Below, piece after piece: positions 52,907 to 60,919 of a DNA stretch of 64,000 nucleotides. This DNA comes from Actinoplanes derwentensis. Its GTDB lineage: Bacteria > Actinomycetota > Actinomycetes > Mycobacteriales > Micromonosporaceae. Position 1 is the first letter of the stretch. Every line of letters begins with the position of its first letter. The notes under the pieces are model-generated. The model ran no database searches. It had not been told where the DNA came from and was given only the letters and a program-made list of their open reading frames with translations. The translations under genes were made by a program, and so were the position numbers. The stretch is from positions 1,798,001 to 1,862,000 of the forward strand of contig NZ_LT629758.1 of assembly GCF_900104725.1 (NCBI RefSeq). Direction: 5' to 3'.

Positions 52907-53544
52907 TTACGGCAGACGGGGGACGCTGGAGAGCAACTTCCTGGTGTACGGGTGGGCAGGCGCGCCGAGCACGGCGTCGGTGTTGCCCTGTTCGACGAGA
53001 CGGCCGTGTTCCAGGACGGCGGTGTGGGCGCACAGTTCGGTGACCACGCCCAGGTCGTGCGAGACCAGCAGGATCGTCAGGTCCCGTTCGGCGCACAGCG
53101 ACACCAGCAGGTCGACGATCCGCACCCGGGTGCCCAGGCCCAGGCCACGGAGGGGTTCGGCGACGATCCGGCCGTCGCGCAGCACGTGTGTGTCGTGCAC
53201 GACGCGGGCGGCGACCGGCAGATCGTGGGTGATGAACAGCAGCGCGGTGTCCTGTTCGGTGACGATCCGGTCCAGCAGGTCCAGGATCTCGGCCTGCACG
53301 GTCACGTCGAGGCGGTGGTCGGTTCGTCGGCGATCAGCAGCCGGGGCTTGCAGGCCAGCGCCATCGCGATCGCCACCCGCTGGCGCTGGCCGCCGGACAG
53401 TTGATGCGGATAGGAGCGGGCGATCCGGCCGGCGTCGGTCAGGCGTACCGCCGCAAGGGCTTGGGCGACCGCCTCCCGCAACGCCCCGCCGCGCAGCTCC
53501 TGGAACCGCCGGATCGGGGCGGCGATCTGCCGCCCGCGGTCGGG
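52907..53544 (-). pseudogene. Chimeric peptide/nickel-type ABC ATPase remnant
   Basis: Homology begins near 53544 inside the ATPase (no Walker A) with [16 protein letters not shown], then signature [19 protein letters not shown] and Walker [12 protein letters not shown] missing C near 53308 shifts the frame; the other frame continues [27 protein letters not shown], and DGRIVAE. Then a second, similar ATPase end follows directly (VRIVDLLVSLCAERDLTILL, VSHDLGVV, and a final NTDAVLGAPAHPYTRKLLSSV), so two adjacent opp/dpp-type ATPase genes have recombined and been degraded. The left boundary ends 2 bp from an inverted repeat at 53546. Confidence 0.7.
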
Positions 53545-53545
53545 G

Positions 53546-53581
53546 GTTTCGACATGCGTCGAGGTTGACAGATGTCGAAAC
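53546..53581. promoter_or_regulatory. ArsR-like inverted repeat
   Basis: GTTTCGACAT (53546-53555) and ATGTCGAAAC (53572-53581) form a perfect 10-bp inverted repeat with a 16-base spacer that contains TTGACAGATGTCGAA. TTCGACA occurs again at 53598-53604. The motifs look like ArsR/SmtB operators, but no arsR gene is in this window. Confidence 0.5.
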
Positions 53582-53604
53582 CGCGTGCAAGCGTGACTTC
53601 GACA

Positions 53605-53638
53605 ACCATCGGATTCGAGAACTGTCGAATCCGATGGT
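53605..53638. promoter_or_regulatory. 14-bp hairpin in the leader of the ArsO-like gene
   Basis: ACCATCGGATTCGA (53605-53618), loop GAACTG, TCGAATCCGATGGT (53625-53638); a perfect stem. It lies 38 bp before the start codon. Operator or RNA hairpin; no T-run. Confidence 0.55.
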
Positions 53639-53675
53639 GATGGGTCCGCCTGAGATCTCAGCAAGGAGTACCGCG

Positions 53676-54524
53676 ATGAGTAGCGACGCTTCGACCACAG
53701 CCGAGCAGGGCGGTGAGCTGCCGGTCGTGGTGATCGGCGCGGGCCCGGTCGGGCTGGCTGCCGCCGCGCACCTGATCGACCACGCCCTGCCCGACGTGCT
53801 CGGCGCCGATCGGGACGCCCACGCCGGCAAGCACACCATCGTGGTCGGTGCGGGGCATTCGGCCGCCAACACGCTGCTGGGCCTGGCCCGTCTCGTCGAG
53901 ACCGAGCCCGGCACCCGGATCACAGGGGCGGTGCGCAGCGGCTCCGCGCAGCGGGCGTTCGGCGGTGCCGACGCCGACGAACTGCCCGCCCGTGGCGCGC
54001 TCGGCAGCGGTCTGCACACCCTGGTCGACACCGGCAGGCTCACCCTGGTCACCGGGTTCGCCGTACACGCCGTGCACAGCGACGCCGAGGCCGTCACCGT
54101 GGTCGCCGCCGACGGGCGCACCCTGACCGCTGACCGGGTGGTGTCCGCGACCGGGTTCCGGCCCGATCACAGTATCTCCGGCGAACTGCGCCTGGACCTC
54201 GATCCGATCCTGGGCTGCACCCGCACCCTTGCGGAGCTGATCGACCCGAACGAACACTCCTGTGGCACCGTCGCCCCGCACGGTTACCGCGAACTGGGCC
54301 AGCCCGAGCCGAACTACTACGCCGTCGGCATGAAGTCCTACGGCCGCGCGCCCACGTTCCTGACGGCCACCGGCTACGAGCAGGTCCGCTCCATCGTCGC
54401 CGCCCTGGCCGGGGACTTCGACGCCGCCGACGACGTGCGACTCGACCTGCCCGAGACCGGGGTGTGCAGCGCCACACTGCCCAGCCTCACCGCTTCCTCG
54501 TCCGGTGGCGGCTGCTGCGCGTGA
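53676..54524 (+). CDS. ArsO-like flavoprotein with large internal deletion
   Basis: 282 residues. Starts [18 protein letters not shown] (FAD motif), then joins directly to [32 protein letters not shown], which is the NADP-binding second motif in ArsO-type monooxygenases. The intervening 150 or so residues of the usual 430-450-residue protein are missing without a frameshift. The rest ([37 protein letters not shown]) is intact, and it ends with GGGCCA, a Cys-rich tail. In full-length relatives the gene is in arsenic loci next to ArsR/MFS. ATG 53676 with AAGGAG; GTGA overlap with the MFS gene. Probably non-functional as an FAD monooxygenase (inference). Confidence 0.75.
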   Translation: MSSDASTTAEQGGELPVVVIGAGPVGLAAAAHLIDHALPDVLGADRDAHAGKHTIVVGAGHSAANTLLGLARLVETEPGTRITGAVRSGSAQRAFGGADADELPARGALGSGLHTLVDTGRLTLVTGFAVHAVHSDAEAVTVVAADGRTLTADRVVSATGFRPDHSISGELRLDLDPILGCTRTLAELIDPNEHSCGTVAPHGYRELGQPEPNYYAVGMKSYGRAPTFLTATGYEQVRSIVAALAGDFDAADDVRLDLPETGVCSATLPSLTASSSGGGCCA

Positions 54525-55816
54525 CCCGGCACTCCGGCCCGCCGGTGCCCGCCGACGTGGGCGTCGGCGGGCATCCGCCGTCACCACCGGGCAATCGGGT
54601 GCTCGTGGCCGCGCTGGCGATCACCCAGACGATCGGCTACGGCGCCCTCTACTACTGTTTCGCGGTCTTCCTCACCCCGATCGCCGCCGACCTGACCACC
54701 TCCGTCACCGCCGTGACCGGCGCGTACACCGCCTCCGTCCTGGCCTCCGCCGTGCTGGCCGTGCCGATCGGGCGCTGGCTGGACCGGCGCGGCGGCCGGG
54801 CGCTGATGACCGGCGGCTCACTACTGGGCACCCTGCTGCTGGTGAGCTTGTCGCGGGTCGACGAGCTGTGGCAGCTGTACGTGGTCCAGATCGGCATCGG
54901 CGTAGCCTCGGCGGCCAGCCTCTACGAGGCCGCGTTCGCGGTGATCATCGCCTGGCACCGGCCACGGCACCGGTCGGCGGCGCTGCTGGCGCTGACCGTG
55001 GTCGCCGGATTCGCCAGCACCATCTTCCTGCCACTGGCCGGCTGGCTCGCCGACCAGCACGGCTGGCGCACCGCCCTGCTGATTCTCGCCGCCGTCCACG
55101 CCGTCACCGTGCCCCTGCACGCCGTGGTCGTGCGCCGGCCGCCGGGCATCAGCCGCGACCCCGGCCGGCAGCACGGCGACTCCGGTGCCCACGCCCTCCG
55201 TGCCGCGCTGACCGACCGCGGATTCTGGCTGCTCGCCGCCGGATTCACCGCCCACACCGCGGCGATCAGCGCCTACACCGTCCTGCTGATCGCCGCCCTG
55301 ATCGGCTGGGGCCATCCGCCCGCCTTCGCCGCCGCCATCGCCGGACTGCTCGGCGTGCTCTCCGTCACCGGGCGGCTGGTCACCACCGGCCTGCAACGGC
55401 GCTACCGCACCACCACGATCACCGCCGTGGTCTTCGCCGTCCAGGCAGCCGCGGCACTGCTGCTCCCGATCCTCGGGGACACCACCGGCGGAGCGATCGT
55501 GGCGGTCGTCGCGTTCGGCTTCGGCTTCGGTGTCGCCACCATCGCCAAACCGGTCATCCTCGCCGAACGCTACGACACACGCCGCTACGCCACCCTCGCC
55601 GGCGTACTCGTAGTGCCGATGACCCTGGTCAAAGCCGGTTCCCCGTTGGGCGCCGCCGTCCTGCGCACCGCCACCGGCTCGTACACGCCGGTCCTCGTCG
55701 CCGTCGCCGTCTGCTGTGGTGTCGCTGCCGTAGCCCTTGCCGCCAGCTCACGCCCGGCGCTGTCAGCGACGGGCGACACGAGTGCCGATGCGCCGGTAAC
55801 CGGCCCGACCGACTGA
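54521..55816 (+). CDS. MFS transporter (arsenic-island type)
   Basis: 431 residues, 12 hydrophobic segments. GRWLDRRGGRALM motif A-like loop after helix 2. GTG start coupled to the ArsO-like gene by a 4-bp overlap, the usual arrangement in actinobacterial arsenical loci, where the transporter is thought to export arsenicals (inference). Frame is intact. Confidence 0.83.
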   Translation: MTRHSGPPVPADVGVGGHPPSPPGNRVLVAALAITQTIGYGALYYCFAVFLTPIAADLTTSVTAVTGAYTASVLASAVLAVPIGRWLDRRGGRALMTGGSLLGTLLLVSLSRVDELWQLYVVQIGIGVASAASLYEAAFAVIIAWHRPRHRSAALLALTVVAGFASTIFLPLAGWLADQHGWRTALLILAAVHAVTVPLHAVVVRRPPGISRDPGRQHGDSGAHALRAALTDRGFWLLAAGFTAHTAAISAYTVLLIAALIGWGHPPAFAAAIAGLLGVLSVTGRLVTTGLQRRYRTTTITAVVFAVQAAAALLLPILGDTTGGAIVAVVAFGFGFGVATIAKPVILAERYDTRRYATLAGVLVVPMTLVKAGSPLGAAVLRTATGSYTPVLVAVAVCCGVAAVALAASSRPALSATGDTSADAPVTGPTD

Positions 55817-55835
55817 CTGATCCGGCATGGCGCAC

Positions 55836-56378
55836 CTACCTCCGAGCCCGGTAGCGCAGGATCACCACGCCGCTCGGCAGCGGCGTCGCGTCGAGCAGCG
55901 TGAAAAGGTGCGGCGCGAACCCGGTCGCGGCCAGCGGGACACCCTCGCCGGCCACGACCGGGTTGAGCTTGATCACGAGTTCGTCGATCGCCGGCAGCAA
56001 CTGCCCGGCCAGATCACCGCCGCCGGCCAGCCAGATGTCCAGACCCGGCTGCTGTTTGAGCTTCGCCACGACCGTCACCGGATCAGCGGTCTCCCGGCCC
56101 AGACCACGAGAGAAGACGATCTCCTCAAGATGGGCGTACGGGTGGGTGATGCCCGCCTTGAGCGCCGGCTCGTAAGTGTGCCGACCCATCAGAACCGTGT
56201 CGAACACCCGATTGGATGGGACGTCCGGCCCACGCACATGACTCGGCAGCGTCTCCGGATAGTTGTCCCGCATGTAGCCGAGCACGTCCTCGCCGGACTG
56301 GAAGAAGTCCCAGGTGCCGTCCGGCGCGGCGATGAATCCGTCGATGGTGCTGGCCACGAAGTAGACGAGCTTGCGCAT
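55836..56378 (-). CDS. Dihydrofolate reductase/RibD-C family protein
   Basis: 180 residues. MRKLVYFVASTIDGFIAAPD and LMGRHTYEPAL, then WLAGGGDLAGQLLPAIDEL: the RibD C-terminal/DHFR-like reductase family (YyaP-type). NADPH-dependent; the substrate is unknown. ATG 56378 with GAGGGA. Confidence 0.87.
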   Translation of the reverse strand: MRKLVYFVASTIDGFIAAPDGTWDFFQSGEDVLGYMRDNYPETLPSHVRGPDVPSNRVFDTVLMGRHTYEPALKAGITHPYAHLEEIVFSRGLGRETADPVTVVAKLKQQPGLDIWLAGGGDLAGQLLPAIDELVIKLNPVVAGEGVPLAATGFAPHLFTLLDATPLPSGVVILRYRARR

Positions 56379-56392
56379 GCCGGTTCCCTCCC

Positions 56393-56866
56393 TCATTCGG
56401 TGACGACCACCGTGTAACGGACCTGCCCGCAGACGTGCTCGCCCACCGGAACGAACCCGGCCGACCGGGTCATCCGGAGACTCCGCTCGTTCCACGACTG
56501 CACCACGGCCCGCAGCCGGTGTCCGCCGGTAGTACCCCGAAAGTGCTCCAGTACCGCACCGAAGAACCGGGCGCCGTGCCCGAGCCCGACCAGCGCCGGG
56601 TCCATGCCGATGCCGATGTCCAGCACACCGTCCTCGGCTTCGAGGCCCGGCACCCGCGCCTCGAAACCCGAACAGCAGAACCCGACCAGCGGCCCACCAC
56701 GGGCTCCCGCGACGGCCAGATAGTCCGGGTTGTCGCTCATCAGCCCGTCATCCGGCCGCGAGTCGTAGACCTTCCACGGCCCGTCGTAACGCCACCCGGC
56801 GATCAGTCGGGCGTCCTCGACGGTGAGCGGGCGAACGGTCAACTCGGACGGGAAGGTGTCGGTCAC
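56393..56866 (-). CDS. GNAT family acetyltransferase
   Basis: 157 residues from GTG 56866. LTVRPLTVEDARLIAGW N-terminal, AcCoA region near ALVGLGHGARFFGAVLEHF (partially degenerate Q/RxxGxG/A) and the SWNERSLRMTRSAGFVPVG C-terminal motif. Acts on an unknown amine. Earlier in-frame starts exist. 14 bp from the DHFR-like gene, possibly one unit. Confidence 0.78.
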   Translation of the reverse strand: MTDTFPSELTVRPLTVEDARLIAGWRYDGPWKVYDSRPDDGLMSDNPDYLAVAGARGGPLVGFCCSGFEARVPGLEAEDGVLDIGIGMDPALVGLGHGARFFGAVLEHFRGTTGGHRLRAVVQSWNERSLRMTRSAGFVPVGEHVCGQVRYTVVVTE

Positions 56867-56930
56867 GGCCGACAGGATGGGCTGTTCCCCGGGCGTACCG
56901 CAAACGATTTGGCATTGACATGTTCCGGCC

Positions 56931-57540
56931 ATGGCGGAGTTCACCCTGGCGGAGGCGGCTCGGTTGCCGCAGTACGCCGCCGTCGTGCACCCCCCCTCGG
57001 CGAGGTCGAGCACCGTTTCGGCAGGTGGGAACGCTCCGAGCAGCCTTCCTTCAACGCCGACGGCAGCCTGCTCGCGGTCGGCTGGTGGTCACCAGGTGAC
57101 GGTTCCGCGGTCGCGGTGTTCGGCACGGCCACCAAGGAGTTGCTGGAACACGACGCCATCCATCACGGCACCTCCGCGGTCGCGTTCGCTCCCGACGGTG
57201 ACCTGCTGGTCGCCTGGCTCACCGCCGTTCGACAGCCGAAAGCGGGATCGCCGGCCTGTTCGACGCCCGTGACGGCACGACGAAATGGCAGCTGCCGCGC
57301 GGCGTGCCGACCCCGAACAGTGTCTGCTTCACGGTGGGAGGCCACCGCATCGCCGTCGGCACCACCGGTGGCCTGCTGTTACTCGTCACGGCGGAGGGCC
57401 AGATCGTTCAGCATTGGCCCGACCATCCGCTCATCCACACGGTTCACGACGACCCGCACCACCGGGCGCTCCTGGTGACGACCCCGAACGGCCTGCACCG
57501 CGTCCCGCAGGTACCCGCTCAGCGCAATGGCCGACAATGA
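56931..57540 (+). pseudogene. WD40-like repeat protein gene with two frameshifts
   Basis: ATG 56931 gives MAEFTLAEAARLPQYAAVV. Just after a run of seven C at 56991-56997 the frame must change to read PLGEVEHRFGRW, then FNADGSLLAVGWWSPGDGS and VAFAPDGDLLVAW, WD40-like blades. A second shift near 57240 is needed to read GIAGLFDARDGTTKWQLPRG and FTVGGHRIAVGTTGGLLLL to the stop at 57540. Each shift is consistent with loss of one base, the first in the homopolymer. Confidence 0.7.
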
Positions 57541-57544
57541 TCGG

Positions 57545-57718
57545 ATGGATGCCAGGGAACTGCTGCGCCGGGCCATCGCCGAGTTCCCTCCGGACGTGGT
57601 CAACGCCGCCGGTCTGACGGTCGCCGTGGCGCAGGAATACCTCGATCAGAACGAGCCCGGCACCTCCGAGATCCTCACCGTGACCGCGCCCGGCGTGGAT
57701 AACCGCTCGTCACGGTAG
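57545..57718 (+). CDS. Small hypothetical protein
   Basis: 57 residues ([20 protein letters not shown] ...), acidic and helical at the N-terminus. Not recognised. Starts 4 bp after the WD40-like pseudogene; the first part overlaps no other gene. Weak ribosome site, so moderate confidence only. Confidence 0.45.
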   Translation: MDARELLRRAIAEFPPDVVNAAGLTVAVAQEYLDQNEPGTSEILTVTAPGVDNRSSR

Positions 57719-57731
57719 GGGCTGCTGTGGC

Positions 57732-58334
57732 ATGGTCGCGCGCATGTTGCGGGAGATTCGGGCCGACTTCGATGCTGAGACGATCGTCGTTTACCAGGCC
57801 TACTCGGCGGCCGTCGCGGATGCGGCTCTGGCGGCGGGGCGGTTCGTGGCGCCGTTCTCGTTCAGCCGGATGACCTGGATCAAGCCGTCGCTGCTGTGGC
57901 TGATGCATCGCAGCAACTGGGGTGGCAAAGCCGGCCAGGAACGGATTCTGGCGGTTCGCATCACCCGTACGGGGTGGGAGCAGGCGCTGTCGCGGGCTGT
58001 CCTCACCGCGCCGGAACCGGCCGTGCACGGCAGCGCCGCCGCCTGGAGTGCTGAGTTCGCCCGCGCGGCGGTGCATGTGCAGTGGGATCCTGAGCGGTCG
58101 CTGCGCGGTGCGGCACTTCAGCACTACAGCATTCAGGTCGGGGTCGGCCGGGGTTTGATCCGTGAGTTCGCCGAGGACTGGGTCGTCGGGGTGCGGGACA
58201 TCACGCCCACTGTTCACAAGATCGCCGGGTTGGTCCGGTCGGGGCAGAGTGCGAAGACTCGGCGGTTGTTGCCGCCGGAGCGGCCCTACCCGCTCGCCCC
58301 TGTCATCGCCCGGCGGATCCACGCCGGCGCATGA
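57732..58334 (+). CDS. DUF4291 domain protein
   Basis: 200 residues. The [19 protein letters not shown] start, [20 protein letters not shown] and [20 protein letters not shown] are the DUF4291 hallmarks. Widespread cytoplasmic family of unknown function. Start could also be ATG 57744. Confidence 0.88.
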   Translation: MVARMLREIRADFDAETIVVYQAYSAAVADAALAAGRFVAPFSFSRMTWIKPSLLWLMHRSNWGGKAGQERILAVRITRTGWEQALSRAVLTAPEPAVHGSAAAWSAEFARAAVHVQWDPERSLRGAALQHYSIQVGVGRGLIREFAEDWVVGVRDITPTVHKIAGLVRSGQSAKTRRLLPPERPYPLAPVIARRIHAGA

Positions 58335-58365
58335 CGGCCGGGCCGAGCGAGCAGGTGACGCGCCG

Positions 58366-58650
58366 TCAGAAGGGGACGGGTCCGCTTCCGGTCAGCGAGA
58401 TCAGCACCTGGGTGGCGAGCAGCTTCCGCATGCCGGTGACGGTGACTGTGCCCTCCCGGTCGTAGGGAAGTTCCAGCTGGATCTCCCCTCCGGCCTCTTC
58501 GCGCAGCTCGGACGGGGCCTTGTCCGGACGGAACGTGCCGCCCCAGCCGTTGACGCCGCCGCGCTGGTTGGTGTTGAGAGAAGCCATGCCGGATATGCAT
58601 GCGCCGTCGACCAGGATCAGCCGTGCGGGGCCCGAATAGGTTGTCGTCAT
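58366..58650 (-). CDS. Small beta-rich hypothetical protein
   Basis: 94 residues. MTTTYSGPARLILVDGACIS start and alternating strand pattern (IQLELPYDREGTVTVTGM, TQVLISLTGSGPVPF). No signal peptide. GAAGGA ribosome site at ATG 58650. Similar short proteins exist in actinobacteria but I cannot name the family. Downstream of the cold-shock gene's terminator. Confidence 0.6.
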   Translation of the reverse strand: MTTTYSGPARLILVDGACISGMASLNTNQRGGVNGWGGTFRPDKAPSELREEAGGEIQLELPYDREGTVTVTGMRKLLATQVLISLTGSGPVPF

Positions 58651-58722
58651 GTCATGTCCTTCACCGTGTCGCGCTGTCGTACCCGCTGGTCCGCCCGCCT
58701 GAGGGGGCGGCGCGTAAAAGGC

Positions 58723-58760
58723 CGAACGGCGGCCCGCTGAATCAGTCGGGCCGCCGTTCG
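58723..58760 (-). terminator. Terminator of the cold-shock gene
   Basis: 14-bp stem CGAACGGCGGCCCG (58723-58736) / CGGGCCGCCGTTCG (58747-58760) with a 10-base loop, followed on the minus strand by CCTTTTACGC. It separates the cold-shock gene from the small protein gene. Confidence 0.85.
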
Positions 58761-58771
58761 CGGAGTTCGGA

Positions 58772-58975
58772 TCAGAGCGGACGGATGTTCTCCGCCTGCG
58801 GGCCCTTCTGGCCCGGGGTGATGTCGAACTCGACCTTCTGGTTCTCCTCGAGGCTGCGGTAGCCGCTGGTGGCGATCGCGGAGAAGTGGGCGAAGACGTC
58901 AGCGCCGCCGTCGTCGGGGCTGATGAAGCCAAAGCCCTTGTCGGCGTTGAACCACTTCACGGTGCCTGTAGTCAT
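58772..58975 (-). CDS. Cold-shock domain protein (CspA family)
   Basis: 67 residues. RNP1 KGFGFI and RNP2 DVFAHF are intact, in a single OB-fold ([20 protein letters not shown]). RNA chaperone. ATG 58975 with GAAGGAG. The long upstream region (more than 150 bp to the next signal) is typical of cold-shock leader RNAs. Confidence 0.93.
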   Translation of the reverse strand: MTTGTVKWFNADKGFGFISPDDGGADVFAHFSAIATSGYRSLEENQKVEFDITPGQKGPQAENIRPL

Positions 58976-59920
58976 TTCTGCTCCTTCGCAGGCTGATGAA
59001 GCCCGCACTGTGCGAACTCCGGGTGCCGCCGTGTTGATCACCTGCGTCGAAATGACACGAGAACGAAAAAGCGCCTGGGAGGGTGTCAGAAACCCATCAG
59101 GCGCCGGCAAACGTCTACGGAAATCAAAACTGCAACGAGAAGAATCTAGCACGCCCTCGGCGGGGAGCGAACAGGGTGGGGTGCCCGGACTGTTCGTGGC
59201 GGCTCTGAGCTGCGGTTGCCTGCGATTCGGCGGTGCGCCGTCGCGGGTTCGGCAACGTTGGCGAGGTCACGACGTACCGCCGCAATGGGGTTGGGGATGT
59301 TGTCGTGAAGGAATGTCGACTGCCCGGAACCGCTGCTCACGGGGCTGCTTCACCGTGGTCAGCGCCCTATAAAAGGACGCGCGGGGCTACTTCAGGCGGT
59401 CACGAGTGCGAATACCTAACGAATGTTAGGGTTCACCTGTGATTACGACCGAGTGAGCACGCCTGACGCGGCGTACTGCCGTGTTCGGCGATCACTCGTA
59501 CCGCAAGGACTTCTACCAGTAACTCGTCAGTGTTTCGATCCCTGACGAATCATCTGGATGAAGAGTGAAAACAATGTTCCGTGAATCCTTGCTGTCCTGA
59601 TACCACCATTCCGGCGCCCGCTGGGCGGTCGCCCTCATACCCCTGCCGCACGAACCTTCGCGGCACGTCCTTGCCGGTCTGCGAGTCGGTGTGTGCCTGC
59701 ACATCGAACCGAAGACCGCCGTTCTCGCCACCTTACTGGTTCCAGCCGGGACGCGGGTACACCTGAATCTTGAAGGTCCTCCGGACGGCTACAACGCCCA
59801 GCCGGTGCCCGCTCCGCCGCCCGCGAGACCGGCCCGCGTGTCGCCCTGATCGGGATCCTGCTGCGAGACCTGGGCCATCATTCGGGTACGCCCAGGCCGG
59901 GGACTGGCCGCCGCCACCTA

Positions 59921-59953
59921 CCCGATGAGGCCTATCATTTCGGCCTCATCGGG
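59921..59953. terminator. 12-bp hairpin before the L,D-transpeptidase
   Basis: CCCGATGAGGCC (59921-59932), loop TATCATTTC, GGCCTCATCGGG (59942-59953): perfect stem. No T-run on either strand, so terminator or structured leader. Confidence 0.5.
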
Positions 59954-59966
59954 TGTCCGGACGCCT

Positions 59967-59983
59967 GATCGGGGTACCCGATC
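59967..59983. promoter_or_regulatory. Short inverted repeat upstream of the L,D-transpeptidase gene
   Basis: GATCGGG-GTA-CCCGATC: 7-bp arms, 3-bp spacer, 36 bp before the start codon. Confidence 0.4.
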
Positions 59984-60019
59984 GCCCGATGGGATCCGTT
60001 GCACGCCGGGTGAGGGTGA

Positions 60020-60772
60020 ATGACTGTGCGAAGACTTGCGGCGGCTATCGGGTTCGTGCTGGTGGCGGCCCTGCTGCCCGGTACGCCCGCGGCGGCGGCT
60101 CTGCCGGACAAGCTCGCGCACGTCGGCAACGCCCGGCAGGTGATCGTGGTGAGCGGCAACAGCTGGGGGTCGACGTACGCCACGCTGCGCGCCTACCAGC
60201 GCGGTTCGGACGGAGAATGGCGGCTGAAGTTCGGGGCGATGAAGGCGCGCAGCGGGTACGGCGGGTGGGCGTGGGCGTCACAGCGGGTGCAGGACACCGG
60301 CCAGACTCCGGCGGGCACGTTCCGGATCACCGAGGCGTTCGGGGTCCGCGCCGATCCGGGGACCAGCCTGCCGTACCGGAAGGTCGACAAGAACGACTAC
60401 TGGAGTGGCGACAACAAGGACGCGAAAACGTACAACGTCTTCCAGCCGTACGCGTCCGCGAAGCGCACCTGGCGTAAGTCACAGGCCGAGCGGCTCGCGG
60501 CGTACCCGACGCAGTACGCCCACGCCGCGGTGATCGACTTCAACCGCCCGGCCGGGGTCCGCTGGGACGCCACCCGCCGCCAGAACGTCACCAGCACACC
60601 GGCGAACACCCGCCTGGGATCGGCGATCTTTCTGCACGCCAGCGGCAAGGGCTCCACCGCCGGTTGCGTCTCGGTGAGCCGCGCGAACATGGTCCGCCTG
60701 CTGAAGTGGCTCAATCCGGCGAAGAAGCCCCGCATCGTGATGGCCCCGGCCTCGGCCCTCACCCGAGCCTGA
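60020..60772 (+). CDS. Secreted L,D-transpeptidase (YkuD-like)
   Basis: 250 residues. Signal peptide about 1-27 (LAAAIGFVLVAALLPGTPAAA/A). YkuD-type catalytic segment FLHASGKGSTAGCVSVS near residues 211-228, with the catalytic Cys and His present. Forms or cleaves 3-3 or lipoprotein crosslinks in peptidoglycan outside the membrane. ATG 60020 with GAGGGTGA. Confidence 0.85.
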   Translation: MTVRRLAAAIGFVLVAALLPGTPAAAALPDKLAHVGNARQVIVVSGNSWGSTYATLRAYQRGSDGEWRLKFGAMKARSGYGGWAWASQRVQDTGQTPAGTFRITEAFGVRADPGTSLPYRKVDKNDYWSGDNKDAKTYNVFQPYASAKRTWRKSQAERLAAYPTQYAHAAVIDFNRPAGVRWDATRRQNVTSTPANTRLGSAIFLHASGKGSTAGCVSVSRANMVRLLKWLNPAKKPRIVMAPASALTRA

Positions 60773-60919
60773 AGTCCTTGCGCGGCCGTTCACGGCCACC
60801 TTCGAATCCCACACGGTCATCCTTGCGGGTGATATGTGCGGTTATTCCGGCACGGATCCGGCTGATAATGTCATTCGATCACGGCTCCACCAGCGTATCG
60901 ACTGTCAAGGAGTGCAGCA

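Larger units (their letters stand above)
58976..60019. other. About 1-kb region without a convincing gene
   Basis: Holds the cold-shock leader near 58976-59160 and then no open frame with good codon use or ribosome site. Short frames at 59233-59442, 59513-59731 and 59581-59766 were considered and rejected. Several inverted repeats are present: CCTAAC-GAAT-GTTAGG at 59415-59430, a 12-bp hairpin at 59921-59953 and a 7-bp repeat at 59967-59983. It may be regulatory DNA or a decayed gene; composition around 59400-59600 looks less GC-rich than the neighbours. Confidence 0.5.

Noticed and set aside
52944..53675. Long N-terminal extension of the ArsO-like gene
   Set aside because: The part before 53676 is the antisense of the ABC pseudogene and repeats; AAGGAG and the FAD motif fix the start at 53676.
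59233..59442. Short plus-strand frame before the L,D-transpeptidase
   Set aside because: Arg/Gly-rich, no ribosome site, no similarity; crosses an inverted repeat.
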